From NCBI RefSeq assembly GCF_036170895.1, contig NZ_CP108036.1, forward strand, positions 4,092,001-4,156,000: a stretch of 64,000 bases of DNA, written 5' to 3'. The notes beneath the pieces are model-generated. The model was not told the DNA's origin. It made no database searches and saw nothing but the letters and a program-made list of their open reading frames with translations. The first letter of the stretch is position 1; each line of letters starts with the position of its first letter. This DNA is from Streptomyces erythrochromogenes. Its GTDB lineage: Bacteria > Actinomycetota > Actinomycetes > Streptomycetales > Streptomycetaceae. This document shows positions 50,336 through 59,689 of this stretch, one piece after another. Position numbers and translations under genes: made by a program.

Positions 50336-51115
50336 TCAGCGGCCCAGGCGGCGGTCCTTGAGCGCCGGGAACTGCGCGCGGGTGTCGGCGACCTTGGCCG
50401 GGTCCAGGTCCACCGTGAGGACCTCCTCGCCCGGGCCCGCCTCCGCCAGGACCTCGCCCCACGGGTCCACGACCAGGCTGTGCCCGGCCTGCTCCACTCC
50501 CGCGTGCGTGCCGGCCAGCCCGCACGCCAGGACGTACGACTGGTCCTCCACGGCGCGCGCCCGGCTCAGCAGGGTCCAGTGGGAGCGGCGGCGCGCGGGC
50601 CAGCCCGCGGCGACGATCATCGTGGTGGCCCCGGCGTCGACCAGGCCGCGGAACAGTTCCGGGAAGCGCAGGTCGTAGCAGGTGGCGATGCCGAGGGTCT
50701 GTTCCGGCAGCTCCACCGTGGTCAGGGAATCGCCGGCGGACATCAGGACCGCCTCGCCCTGGTCGAAGCCGAAGCGGTGGATCTTGCGGTAGGTGGCGGC
50801 CAGCTCGCCGGCCGGGGAGAGGACCAGCGCGGTGTTGTAGAGGGAGCCGTCGCCCGCGCGCTCCACGACCGAGCCCGCGTGCAGCCAGACCCCGGCGTCG
50901 CGTGCCGCCTTGGCCATGACCTCGTAGGTCGGCCCGTCCAGCGGCTCGGCCTCGGTCTCGAACTGCTCGTAGGCGAAGGCGCCGACCGTCCACAGCTCGG
51001 GCAGCACGACGAGATCGGACTCGTCCTGTTCCCGTACGAGATCGGCCACGCGGGCACGTCGGGAAGACACCGACTCGCCCTCGTTCACTGCGATTTGGAT
51101 CAGCGAGGCGCGCAC
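50336..51115 (-). CDS. Carbon-nitrogen hydrolase (nitrilase superfamily)
   Basis: A 259-residue amidohydrolase with the nitrilase catalytic set Glu40 (LVVLPELW), Lys111 (ATYRKIHRF) and Cys146 (GIATCYDLRFPE). The IHRFGFD motif after the lysine resembles omega-amidase/NIT2-like enzymes that hydrolyse alpha-ketoglutaramate or small amides. It probably acts in the cytosol. Diverges from the mycothiol isomerase-like gene. Confidence 0.93.
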   Translation of the reverse strand: MRASLIQIAVNEGESVSSRRARVADLVREQDESDLVVLPELWTVGAFAYEQFETEAEPLDGPTYEVMAKAARDAGVWLHAGSVVERAGDGSLYNTALVLSPAGELAATYRKIHRFGFDQGEAVLMSAGDSLTTVELPEQTLGIATCYDLRFPELFRGLVDAGATTMIVAAGWPARRRSHWTLLSRARAVEDQSYVLACGLAGTHAGVEQAGHSLVVDPWGEVLAEAGPGEEVLTVDLDPAKVADTRAQFPALKDRRLGR

Positions 51116-51278
51116 ATTACCACCGTCCTGGCGTTCAAGCCGTCAACTCGGGCCTACGAATCGTCACACGAAAGCACTGCCGGGGTGCTCACAGGCAGCG
51201 TAGTTTTGGAAACTGAGTCCACTGCATCCGAAACGCGCCACTGAACGACGCCACTGAACAGCACCGCGAGGGGTCCCG

Positions 51279-52109
51279 TTGACCGTCCATCCGCATCCCA
51301 GTCTTCAGCCCTATGCCGACGCGTGGACGCACTCGATCGAGGCGATATCCGAGCTGGTCCTCCCCCTGGCGGAGGGCGAGTGGAACCGGGCGACGCCGTG
51401 CCCGGGCTGGTCGGTCCGTGACGTCGTCTCCCACATCATCGGCATCGAGTGCGAGCAGCTCGGGGACCCCCGGCCGATCCACACCGTGGCGCGGGACCTG
51501 CGGCACGTGGTGGACGAGTTCAGCCGGTACATGGAGGTGCAGGTCGACGTACGGCGCCACCACACCGCGCCGGAGATGACCTCGGAGCTGGAGTACACCG
51601 TCATCCGCCGCGCGCGGCAGCTGCGCAACGAGAAGCGGGACCCGGACACGATGGTGCGCGGTCCGCTGGGCGACCAGGTGACCCTGGAACAGGCCCTGCG
51701 GCTGCGGGCGTTCGACGTGTGGATCCACGAGCAGGACCTGCGGTGGGCGCTGGGGGCGCCGGGGAACTGGGACTCGCCGGGGGCGTACGTGGCGCGGGAC
51801 ATCCTGCTGGCCGGGCTGCCGAAGGTGGTGGCGAAGCGGGCGGGGGCCCCGGCGAACTCGGCGGTGGTGATCGACGTGCACGGACAGCTGGAGTTCATGC
51901 GGACGGTACGGGTGGACGCGGACGGCCGTGGCACGGTGGACAAGTCCCCCTCGCTCGGCCCGGCGGTGACGCTGACCCTGGACTGGGAGACGTACGTGCG
52001 GCTCGCGGCGGGCCGGGTGCGGGCGCGCACGGTCGCCGACCGGGTGAAGGTGGAGGGCGACGCACAGCTGGCGGAGGCCATCCTGACGCAGTTCTCCGTG
52101 ACCCCGTAG
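51279..52109 (+). CDS. Maleylpyruvate isomerase/DinB-like mycothiol-dependent protein
   Basis: A 276-residue protein starting from TTG: MTVHPHPSLQPYADAWTHSI, with ATPCPGWSVRDVVSHIIGIE (His ligand) and AFDVWIHEQDLRWALG (His and Glu, the metal site), the MDMPI_N/mycothiol maleylpyruvate isomerase pattern. The fold binds zinc and mycothiol thiolate. It is followed by an SCP2-like C-terminal domain (about 190-276). GCGAGGGG precedes the TTG. The substrate in this host is not known. Confidence 0.88.
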   Translation: MTVHPHPSLQPYADAWTHSIEAISELVLPLAEGEWNRATPCPGWSVRDVVSHIIGIECEQLGDPRPIHTVARDLRHVVDEFSRYMEVQVDVRRHHTAPEMTSELEYTVIRRARQLRNEKRDPDTMVRGPLGDQVTLEQALRLRAFDVWIHEQDLRWALGAPGNWDSPGAYVARDILLAGLPKVVAKRAGAPANSAVVIDVHGQLEFMRTVRVDADGRGTVDKSPSLGPAVTLTLDWETYVRLAAGRVRARTVADRVKVEGDAQLAEAILTQFSVTP

Positions 52110-52131
52110 GCCTGTCCGGGCGGCGGACCGC

Positions 52132-53118
52132 TCAGGCGGTGCGCAGCGGCACGGCCCGGGCGGCCGTGCGGCGGAATTCGGCCGGGCTGATCGCGTAGGC
52201 GGCGCGGAAGGCACGGCTGAAGGCGGGGGCGTTGGCGAAGCCCCAGCGGCCGGCGATGTCGTGGACCGGGCGGCCGGCGAGTTCGGGGCGGGCCAGGTCG
52301 GTGCGGCAGCGCTCCAGGCGGCGCCGCCGGACGGTGGCGGCGACGCTCTCGGGCTCGTCGCGGAAGAGCAGGTGCAGGCCGCGTACGGAGATGCCGTGCG
52401 CGGCGGCGACGAGGCCCGGGGTGAGCGCCGGGTCGGCGAGGTTGTGGTCGATGAAGGCGTCGATCCGCTCGCGCAGTGCGCGGGCGCGGGTCTCCGCGGG
52501 CAGTTCCGCGTAGCTGTCGACGTGTTGCGCGAGGCAGGCCGCGGCGAGGTCGGCGACCACGCCGCCGAGTCGGCGCAGCTCCTGCGGCCCGCATTCGGAG
52601 CCGTGTGCTCCGAGCGAGGTGAGGAACCCGGCCAGGACGGCCGCCATGCCGCTGTCGGCGGCGATGCGCCGGCCGAGCAGCCGGTCGGCGCGGCCGGACC
52701 GCAGCGGCAGCGCGGTCCTCGGGAGCTGGACGACCAGCGCGTTGAGGGTGCCGTCGCCGGGGCGGCAGTCGGCCTCGAAGGGGTGCGAGGTGTCCCAGAG
52801 GATCATGTCGCCGGGGGAGAGCTCCGCGTCGCTGCGGCACTGGGACATCCACATGCGGCCGCGGGTGAGCAGGGCCAGGTGGTACTGCTCGGGGTCGCCG
52901 CGCCGGATGAGCGCGGGCGTGCGCCGGGACCGCACCCGGGAGTAGTCGAAGGACGAGACCTGTGCGGTGCCGAGGTCCAGTACCGCCGCGGCCGCCTGGA
53001 AGTCGGCGGAGCGTTCGCTGCTGAGGGCCGTCGGCATCAGGGAGTTGGCGATGATGTCGGTGAACCACTCGAACCGCTCCACCGCCGGCACGGCGGCGGC
53101 GGAGATCCTCGTCCACAT
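52132..53118 (-). CDS. AraC-family regulator with a cupin-like N-terminus
   Basis: A 328-residue protein: an AraC_binding_2-type domain (about 20-215) and a C-terminal AraC DNA-binding domain with LADPALTPGLVAAAHGISVR and VHDIAGRWGFANAPAFSRAFRAAYAISPAEFRR, the latter quoted in part as WGFANAPAFSRAFRAAY. Start ATG 53118 gives MWTRISAAAVPAVERFEWF, normal for the family. It lies downstream of the MFS transporter on the same strand, but a 44-base gap suggests its own unit or a joint one. Confidence 0.9.
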   Translation of the reverse strand: MWTRISAAAVPAVERFEWFTDIIANSLMPTALSSERSADFQAAAAVLDLGTAQVSSFDYSRVRSRRTPALIRRGDPEQYHLALLTRGRMWMSQCRSDAELSPGDMILWDTSHPFEADCRPGDGTLNALVVQLPRTALPLRSGRADRLLGRRIAADSGMAAVLAGFLTSLGAHGSECGPQELRRLGGVVADLAAACLAQHVDSYAELPAETRARALRERIDAFIDHNLADPALTPGLVAAAHGISVRGLHLLFRDEPESVAATVRRRRLERCRTDLARPELAGRPVHDIAGRWGFANAPAFSRAFRAAYAISPAEFRRTAARAVPLRTA

Positions 53119-53162
53119 TCCGGCAAACCCCCTCCCCGGCGCCGCTCCGGGCGGGCGGCGGC

Positions 53163-54617
53163 CTACGGCGTCTCGCGCCCTGCTGTTTCCGGCAGGGGAC
53201 ACGCGGTGGACCGCGGCCGCGGTTCCGCCTCCGGCCCGGGCTCCTGCACCGTCGTCGGTGGCGTCGTCGGTGCGGTCGCCTGCGCGGGGACGGTGACGCG
53301 GCCGCGGGCCGCTTCGCGGGACAGCGCGCGCCGGCGCAGGCGCAGGATCCGGGTGACGCCGAGCGCTTCGAGCACGAAGACCGTGGAGAAGGCGATGCGG
53401 TAGTCGCCGCCGGTGGCGTCCAGCAGGACGCCCACCGTCAGCAGGGTCGTCATCGAGGCGATGAAGCCGCCCATGTTGGTGATCCCGGAGGCGGTTCCCT
53501 GGCGCTCGGCCGGGTTGGCCGGGCGGGCGAAGTCGAAGCCGATCATCGACGCCGGGCCGCAGCCGCCCAGCACCAGGCACAGGGTGATCAGCAGCCACAT
53601 CGGCGCGTGCCCGCCCGGGTACGCGAGGACCGCCCCCCACAGCAGGGCCGTCAGGCCCACCGTGCCCAGGGCCAGCGGTATCCGCGAGGACTGGCGGCGG
53701 CCGATGATCTGGCCGTAGACCAGCCCGAGCGCCATGTTCGAGGCGACGACCAGCGTCAGCAGCCCGCCCGCGGTGCTCCGCGTCAGCCCCTGCGCCTCGA
53801 TCAGGAAGGGCATGCCCCACAGCAGCAGGAACACCATCGCGGGGAACTGCGTGGTGAAGTGCACCCACAGGCCGAGCCGGGTGCCCGGTTCGCTCCAGGA
53901 CTCCTTGATCTGGCGGCGCACGAAGCCCGCGCCGCCCGTGCGCGCCGCCGGCGTCGGCTCGTGCCCCTCCGGGTGGTCGCGCAGGAACAGCACCAGCGGC
54001 ACCAGGACCACCAGCCCGGCCGCCGCGCTGCCGGCGAAGGCCGCGGTCCAGCCGACCCCGTGCAGCACGGGCGCGAGCACGAGCGTGGAGACGAGGTTGC
54101 CCGCCATGCCGACCAGCCCGGCCAGCTGCGCCATCAGCGGCCCGCGCCGGGCCGGGAACCAGCGGGTGCCGAGCCGCAGCACGGAGATGAAGGTCATCGC
54201 GTCGCCGCAGCCCAGCAGTGCCCGGGCGGCGAGTGCGGTCTCGTACGAGGGGGCGAGCGCGAAGCCGAGCTGCCCCGCGGTGAAGAGCACCGCGCCCAGG
54301 GTCAGCACCTTCTTGGTGCCGAGCCGGTCCACCATCAGGCCGACGGGGACCTGCATGCCCGCGTAGACGAGGAGCTGGAGCAGCGAAAAGGTGGACAGGG
54401 CCGAGGCATTGACGTGGAAGCGGTCCGCCGCTTCCAGACCGGCCACGCCCAGGCTGGTACGGAAGATCACCGCCACGAAGTAGACGGCGACGCCGATGCA
54501 CCAGACGGCGACGGCCTTCCCGCCGCCCGGCGGGTCCTCGGGCCCGGCGCCCCGGGGCACCGCGGCCGCCGAGGCCGCCGAGGCCCGGCTCGTCCGGCTC
54601 CTCCGGCCGGCACTCAC
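53163..54617 (-). CDS. Major facilitator superfamily transporter
   Basis: A 484-residue permease with 12 membrane helices. The inter-helix 2/3 motif GLMVDRLGTKKVLTLGA is an MFS signature, and the helix 5 region LLGCGDAMTFISVLRL looks like the oxalate/formate or phthalate transporter group. A cytosolic loop (about 225-250) and a Pro/Arg-rich tail are present. GTG 54617 overlaps the TGA of the GntR gene (GTGA), so expression is coupled to it. The substrate is unknown; the pairing with FCD-type GntR fits uptake of an organic acid. Confidence 0.9.
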   Translation of the reverse strand: MSAGRRSRTSRASAASAAAVPRGAGPEDPPGGGKAVAVWCIGVAVYFVAVIFRTSLGVAGLEAADRFHVNASALSTFSLLQLLVYAGMQVPVGLMVDRLGTKKVLTLGAVLFTAGQLGFALAPSYETALAARALLGCGDAMTFISVLRLGTRWFPARRGPLMAQLAGLVGMAGNLVSTLVLAPVLHGVGWTAAFAGSAAAGLVVLVPLVLFLRDHPEGHEPTPAARTGGAGFVRRQIKESWSEPGTRLGLWVHFTTQFPAMVFLLLWGMPFLIEAQGLTRSTAGGLLTLVVASNMALGLVYGQIIGRRQSSRIPLALGTVGLTALLWGAVLAYPGGHAPMWLLITLCLVLGGCGPASMIGFDFARPANPAERQGTASGITNMGGFIASMTTLLTVGVLLDATGGDYRIAFSTVFVLEALGVTRILRLRRRALSREAARGRVTVPAQATAPTTPPTTVQEPGPEAEPRPRSTACPLPETAGRETP

Positions 54618-55264
54618 AGGCCCGGCCCCCGCACCAGCGACTCGACCCGGCCGATGTGCCCGCGCACCGCCGCGGCGGCCGCCCCGGCGTCCCCGGCCCG
54701 CAGCGCGTCCAGGATCTCGGCGTGCTCGGCCAGCGTCCGCTCCAGCCGGTCGGGGTGGGCGTGCAGCAGGGCCACGCCCATCCGCAGCTGCCGGTCGCGG
54801 AGTTGGTCGTAGAGCCGGCACAGGATCTGGTTCCCGGCGCTGCGCACGATCTCGGCGTGGAAGCCCCGGTCCGCCGCCATCATCGCGGCGAGGTCCCCCG
54901 CTGCGGCGTGCCGGCGCTGTTCGCCGAGCAGCGCTTCGAGCCGGTCCAGCAGGCCGGGTGGCGCCGGCACGGCCCTGCGTACGGTGAACTCCTCGACCAG
55001 CAGCCGGGTTTCGAGGACGTCGTTGATCTCCTGCGCGGAGACCGGCAGGACCAGCGCGCCCTTCTTCGGGTACAGCTTCAGCAGCCCCTCGGTCTCCAGG
55101 CGCAGCAGGGCCTCGCGGACCGGGGTCCGGGACACCCCGACCGCCTCGGCGAGTTCGCCCTCGGTGAGGAGGGTGCCGCCTTCGTAGCGCCGGTCGAGCA
55201 CACCGTGCTTGACGTGCTGGTAGACGCGTTCGGCGGCGGTCGCGGTGCTGGTGGCGGCTGGCAT
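54614..55264 (-). CDS. GntR-family regulator, FadR/FCD type
   Basis: A 216-residue repressor: winged helix VGVSRTPVREALLRLETEGLL (residues 42-62, quoted within 21) with GTLLTEGELAEA before it, and an FCD effector domain with MMAADRGFHAEIVRSAGN and EHAEILDALRAGDAGAAA, whose Asp and His residues bind a metal-ligand pair. It overlaps the MFS transporter by four bases, likely controlling it in response to the transported acid. A candidate operator GTTGCACCTCTGTTGTATC is just upstream on its strand (about 55271-55289). Confidence 0.92.
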   Translation of the reverse strand: MPAATSTATAAERVYQHVKHGVLDRRYEGGTLLTEGELAEAVGVSRTPVREALLRLETEGLLKLYPKKGALVLPVSAQEINDVLETRLLVEEFTVRRAVPAPPGLLDRLEALLGEQRRHAAAGDLAAMMAADRGFHAEIVRSAGNQILCRLYDQLRDRQLRMGVALLHAHPDRLERTLAEHAEILDALRAGDAGAAAAAVRGHIGRVESLVRGPGL

Positions 55265-55463
55265 GCGCACAGCATAGATACAACAGAGGTGCAACCTGCG
55301 GCCCCGTCCGGGATGTGGACCCGCGGCAGGACATCGGCCCCTGGCAGGAGGCGGACCCCGGCCTCCTGCGACCTCGACCGCCGCCCACCTGCACCGAAGG
55401 ATGTACGCCGCCTTCGTCCACCCGCAGGACGAACCCGGCCCCCCGCGCCGGGAGCCTGGAGTC

Positions 55464-56663
55464 ATGGCCGACACCCTCGCCCCGGTGGTCCGCACGACCA
55501 CCCGGCTCCCCCTGCTGGACGTCCTGCGCGGCGCCGCCGTCCTCGGCACGCTCATGACCAACGTCTGGATCTTCGCCTCCCCCGGCTCGGAGTGGAGCGT
55601 GCTCCAGGGCGGTCTGGGGGCGCCCGACCCGATCGCGGACCCGTCGGCGGCGAACATCGCCGAAACCGTCTTCCGCTTCCTCGCGGACGGCAAGTTCCTG
55701 GCCCTGCTCACGGTCCTGTTCGGGGTGGGCCTGGCCATCCAGTTCGACTCCGCCGCCCGCCGCGGTGAACCGTGGCCCGGCCGCTATCCGAAGCGCGCCG
55801 CCTTCCTCTTCGTCGAGGGCACCGTCCACTTCGTCCTCGTCTTCGCCTGGGACGTGCTGATGGGGTACGCCGTGACCGCGCTGCTCGTCGCCTGGCTGCT
55901 GGCCCGCTCGGAGAGGGTCCGGCGCGTGGCCATGTGGACGGCCGGCGGCGTGCACCTGGCGCTGGTCGCGCTGGTGACCCTGGCCTTGATGAGCGCGTCG
56001 GACACCTCGCCGGAGGGACCGGACGGGCCCGACCCGGCCGCCGTCGAGCTGTACGCCCACGGCGGCTACGGCGCCCAGATCGCCTTCCGCCTGCAGAACA
56101 CCGGGGCGCTGCGCATCGAGCCCGTCTTCTCCTTCGGGCTGCTGGTGTTCCTCTTCCTCCTCGGCGTACGGCTCCACCGCGCGGGCGCGTTCACCGCCAC
56201 CGCCGAAGGCCGCCGCATCCGCAACCGGCTGGCCGCCTGGGGGCTGGGCCTCGGGCTGCCGCTGAACGCCGCGGCCACCCTCGGCGGCGAGGACTTCTTC
56301 GTCCTGGGACGCTACGGAGCGGCGCCGCTGCTCGCCCTCGGCTACATCGGCCTGATCGGCATCGCCCTGGACCGGCTGTGGATCCCCCGGGCCGCGACCC
56401 GCGCCCTCGGCTCCGTCGGCAGGACCGCCCTGTCCTGCTACGTCGCCCAGAACCTGTTGTGCATGCTGCTCTGCTACGGCATCGGGCTCGGTCTGGCCGA
56501 CCGGCCGGCCGGCAGCGGCCCCTGGTGGGTGATGGGCCTGTGGGCGGGCGTGAGCCTGGTCCTGGCCGCCGGGTCGTGGCTGTGGCTGCGCCGCTTCGAC
56601 CGCGGCCCGCTGGAGGCCCTGCAGCACGCGGTGCTCAGTCCGCGCCGCCGCTCCCCGGCGTGA
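55464..56663 (+). CDS. DUF418 family membrane protein
   Basis: A 399-residue membrane protein with about eight to ten helices. LPLLDVLRGAAVLGTLMTNV near the N-terminus, FLADGKFLALLTVLFGVGLA and a C-terminal VGRTALSCYVAQNLL are the YeiB/DUF418 family pattern. Function is unclear (transport or lipid-linked). GGAGCCTGGAGTC precedes the ATG. Its last 29 bases overlap the end of the inhibitor gene on the other strand. Confidence 0.9.
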   Translation: MADTLAPVVRTTTRLPLLDVLRGAAVLGTLMTNVWIFASPGSEWSVLQGGLGAPDPIADPSAANIAETVFRFLADGKFLALLTVLFGVGLAIQFDSAARRGEPWPGRYPKRAAFLFVEGTVHFVLVFAWDVLMGYAVTALLVAWLLARSERVRRVAMWTAGGVHLALVALVTLALMSASDTSPEGPDGPDPAAVELYAHGGYGAQIAFRLQNTGALRIEPVFSFGLLVFLFLLGVRLHRAGAFTATAEGRRIRNRLAAWGLGLGLPLNAAATLGGEDFFVLGRYGAAPLLALGYIGLIGIALDRLWIPRAATRALGSVGRTALSCYVAQNLLCMLLCYGIGLGLADRPAGSGPWWVMGLWAGVSLVLAAGSWLWLRRFDRGPLEALQHAVLSPRRRSPA

Positions 56664-56958
56664 CCTCCACGTCCAGCACGAACTCGTCGTACGGGTCCTC
56701 GTCCGGGTAGGGCGGCCGGACCTGTGCGAAGCGGATCCTGGCCCGGCCCCCGCCCGGGGGCCGGGCCCTGACGACGTAGCTCAGCTCCACCGCCGCCCCG
56801 GGCTGCGCGGCGCGCGCGACGGTCGGCCCCGGCGCCACCGCCACCACGTCCGCGTCCCCCGTGACCTGCCAGGTCCACACGTACCCGCGCGCCCCTCGCC
56901 CGGTGAGCCGCAGCTCGTACGGCTCACCGGGGCTCAGCACGACACTGCGTACCTCCAC
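56635..56958 (-). CDS. I42 (chagasin-like) cysteine protease inhibitor
   Basis: A 107-residue protein of the chagasin fold. Loops that plug papain-like clefts in the family are recognisable: GARGYVWTW (counterpart of NPTTGYxW), the Gly-rich PGGGRARIRF and the RPPYPDEDP (counterpart of RPW). It lies 15 bases downstream of the papain-like protease gene and on the same strand, so it is probably an immunity-like inhibitor for it. There is no signal peptide, so both proteins appear cytosolic unless exported otherwise. Confidence 0.75.
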   Translation of the reverse strand: MEVRSVVLSPGEPYELRLTGRGARGYVWTWQVTGDADVVAVAPGPTVARAAQPGAAVELSYVVRARPPGGGRARIRFAQVRPPYPDEDPYDEFVLDVEVTPGSGGAD

Positions 56959-56973
56959 GCCCGCACGGTCCTC

Positions 56974-58875
56974 TCAGACGGGGCCGATCACCGGCCCTTC
57001 GTGCCAGCCCGCGCCGTCGCGCCACCAGTGCTGGAGGCGGCGGTCGGTGCGCAGGACGACGACTTCCAGGTTGAACCCGAAGCTGCCCTGGAGCATCCCG
57101 GTGACCGAGGCGACGTCGTGGCCGAAGACCGCGCTGCGCCGCCAGGGGGAGCCGCCCGCGTTGCCGCGCCACCAGTGCTCCACCTGCCCGCCGGCCACGG
57201 CCACGCACAGCTCGTAGTTTCCGGCGGTGTCCTCGTCGGCGGCCCCGTACTGGCCCTCGATCAGGCACGGGGCGGACGTGGCCGGCGTACCGCTGCCGAA
57301 GACCTCCCCGGCCCGCCAGGCGAAGCCGTTGGGGTCGTCGCGCCACCACAGCTGCATCCGGCCGTCGGTGCGGGCGGCGACCAGGTCGAGGTGGCGGGAG
57401 CGGGTCTGGACGAGCGCCGGGCCGTAGTGGGCGATGCCGGAGGCGAAGCGGCCGCCGTCGTTCCACGTCCAGGGGGCGCCGTTGATCCGCCACCAGTGGT
57501 TCAGGCGGCCGTCGGCGGTGCGGACGACCACCTCGAAGTTGCCGGGCTTGCCGTAGTCGCTCTGGATGAACGCCGGGGTGGATCCGACGGCCGCGTCCCC
57601 CGGGCCGAAGACGCCGCCGTCGCGCCACACCGCCGCGGACTGCTCGTAGTACCAGTGGCGCAGCCGGCCGCCCGTGGTCACGTGCAGGGACTCCATGTTG
57701 CGGTTGTAGGTGGTCCCGGTGAAGGCCGGCTGGCCGGAGGCGTCGCCGGCGAAGGCGCCCGCGCGGGCCCAGGCGAAGGGCGCGTCGCCCTCGCGCCACC
57801 AGTGCTGGAGGCGGGCGCCCGTGGTGGTCGCCAGGAGCTCGAAGTTGCGGTGGGCGCGGCCGTTGCCGCTCTCGTAGACGTTGCCGGTGTGCAGGCGGCG
57901 CTTGGTCCACGGGTCGGGGTTGGTGCCGCGCAGCCCGCACTTGGCCCAGTAGTCGATGTTGACCTCGCCGTAGGCGATCCGGCCGTAGCCGCCGACGTGG
58001 TAGCCGGTGCCCCAGGAGTTTTTGAACAGCCAGCAGCCCGCCGCGTCGTCATAGCCGACGACCAGCACGCAGTGGCCGCCCGCGAGACGGTCGCTCGTGC
58101 GGTGGTAGACCCCGGAGCCGAGGCCGAAGAAGTCGTCGTAGACGTCGAAGCAGGCGGTCAGCGGGCCGACGGTGTCCAGCCACACCTTCTGCTGTTCGAC
58201 GTCGCCGAGCCGGACGTAGTCGGAGATCCGGACGGTCCGGCCGGACCGGTCCCAGCTGGGCGTGTACTCGGCGCGCCAGGCGTCGCGACGGGCGGCCGGC
58301 AGACCGGCCGGCGGGGTGCTGTACGGCCAGCACTCCGGGTCGGCGAGACCGCCGTTGGCCTTGATCCAGTCGAGGGCGGTCTCCGGGTTGCTGCCCTGGC
58401 CGCAGCTGAAGCGCAGGCCGTCGTGGACGTCCCCCTCGGAACGCTCGGCCCACACGTCGTGCTCGATGCGGGCCATGGACTCCACCAGGCCGGCGGCGCC
58501 GAAGGCCCAGCAGGAGCCGCACGGGTTCTGGTCCTTGACCTTGGTGATCCAGGGCCAGCCCCAGCGGTTGCGCCAGTCCACGGCGGCCGGCCGGGCCCCG
58601 ACGACCGGCTCCCGCCCGGCCGCCCCGGCCAGCAGCCCGTGCGCGGCCCGGCGCCGGGTCAGGTGCGGGTTGCCGCTGGCGTGCCCGACGATCCCCCGCA
58701 GGTCGATCGTGCCCACGTCCTCGGCGGGTGTGAGGTTCGCCCCGGGCTCCAGACCGAGCGAGGGCCGCGGTACCGGCTCCTCGTCGGCCAGGTGCTCCAG
58801 GACCGACCAGCGCGCCCCCCGCGCGATCAGCTGCGCACGCAGCTCCCCCACCGATTGAACAGACTCCTGCGGCAT
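56974..58875 (-). CDS. Papain-like (C1) protease fused to an HWWR-repeat propeller domain
   Basis: A 633-residue protein. After a 100-residue propeptide-like N-terminus, a papain domain has the catalytic triad: Cys122 in NPCGSCWAFGAAG, His268 in GGHCVLVVGYDD and Asn286 in KNSWGTGYHVGGYG. Residues about 320-633 contain six repeats of 45-55 residues with R/Q-L-x-H-W-W-R (LQHWWREG, LRHWYYEQ, LNHWWRING, MQLWWRDD, VEHWWRGN, LQHWWRDG), a lectin-like propeller. There is no signal peptide at the N-terminus MPQESVQSVGELRAQL. The I42-type inhibitor gene follows 15 bases later. Confidence 0.88.
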   Translation of the reverse strand: MPQESVQSVGELRAQLIARGARWSVLEHLADEEPVPRPSLGLEPGANLTPAEDVGTIDLRGIVGHASGNPHLTRRRAAHGLLAGAAGREPVVGARPAAVDWRNRWGWPWITKVKDQNPCGSCWAFGAAGLVESMARIEHDVWAERSEGDVHDGLRFSCGQGSNPETALDWIKANGGLADPECWPYSTPPAGLPAARRDAWRAEYTPSWDRSGRTVRISDYVRLGDVEQQKVWLDTVGPLTACFDVYDDFFGLGSGVYHRTSDRLAGGHCVLVVGYDDAAGCWLFKNSWGTGYHVGGYGRIAYGEVNIDYWAKCGLRGTNPDPWTKRRLHTGNVYESGNGRAHRNFELLATTTGARLQHWWREGDAPFAWARAGAFAGDASGQPAFTGTTYNRNMESLHVTTGGRLRHWYYEQSAAVWRDGGVFGPGDAAVGSTPAFIQSDYGKPGNFEVVVRTADGRLNHWWRINGAPWTWNDGGRFASGIAHYGPALVQTRSRHLDLVAARTDGRMQLWWRDDPNGFAWRAGEVFGSGTPATSAPCLIEGQYGAADEDTAGNYELCVAVAGGQVEHWWRGNAGGSPWRRSAVFGHDVASVTGMLQGSFGFNLEVVVLRTDRRLQHWWRDGAGWHEGPVIGPV

Positions 58876-59010
58876 GGCGGCCCCCCAGCTGCAACCGTTC
58901 GGATCCGAGATCCGGGGAGCGTCCCTCCGCCGCCGGAGCCCGTCAAGGGGGTCCGCACGGTCGCGCGGTGGCACGAGGGGGGCGTGCCGACGGGCCCGGT
59001 CCGACCCGCC

Positions 59011-59565
59011 TCAGTCCGAGCCGCCACCGCCGCCTCCACCGCCGCACGAGCCGCCGTCGTGGCCGTGGCCGTGGCTGTGCCCGTGCTCGGCGCGGTCGAG
59101 TGCCCTCCCCATCCGGACGAGGTGCCGGCCGAGCCCGGACGGCAGGGGGCCCGCCTCCTGGACGACGCGCCGCAGCATGCGGTCGGCCACCGCCGGCGGG
59201 CCGTCGAAGACGTACGCGGGCCAGGCACCCTCCGCGCGGGCCTCCGCGACCCGGCGCCGCCCGGCCGCGGTGGGGCGGGAGCGTACGCGTCCCAACAGCC
59301 CGGCGGCGCGCAGCCGGTCCCGGATCCCTGCCACCTCCGGCCCGCCGGCCACGGCCGCGAGCACCGCCGCCACACTCTTGCCGCGCGGGCAGCACCCGGT
59401 CAGGGCCCGCTCGACGGGATGCGCGCCGTCCGCGGGCCGTTCGGCCCGCACGCGCGGCCCGACCACGCCGACCAGGCCGCGCTCCCGCAGCCGGAGCAGG
59501 GCCACTTCGGCCACCCGCCGCGGCCCGGCGGCGAGATACGCCACCTCGTACACGTCCAGCACCAT
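59011..59565 (-). CDS. TIGR04222-like protein with a His/Gly-rich tail
   Basis: A 184-residue protein starting MVLDVYEVAYLAAGPRRVAE, with LLRLRERGLV and PVERALTGCCPRGKSVAA, the pattern of TIGR04222 domain proteins. The C-terminal tail HGHSHGHGHDGGSC then a Gly-rich stretch with S and D could bind metals. Usual members have a membrane helix followed by a Gly/Cys-rich tail; the helix is not obvious here. Function unknown. Confidence 0.6.
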   Translation of the reverse strand: MVLDVYEVAYLAAGPRRVAEVALLRLRERGLVGVVGPRVRAERPADGAHPVERALTGCCPRGKSVAAVLAAVAGGPEVAGIRDRLRAAGLLGRVRSRPTAAGRRRVAEARAEGAWPAYVFDGPPAVADRMLRRVVQEAGPLPSGLGRHLVRMGRALDRAEHGHSHGHGHDGGSCGGGGGGGGSD

Positions 59566-59689
59566 CGCCTGCCCCCGCCCCCGCCGTTCCCGCCCGCCGT
59601 GGAGGGGTGATGTCCGCGCGGGCCCCGCCCAACCGCGCGGGCGCCGGGTTCAGAGCAACGTCTGAGGTTGCGCCCGCTGTTCGGGCGGG

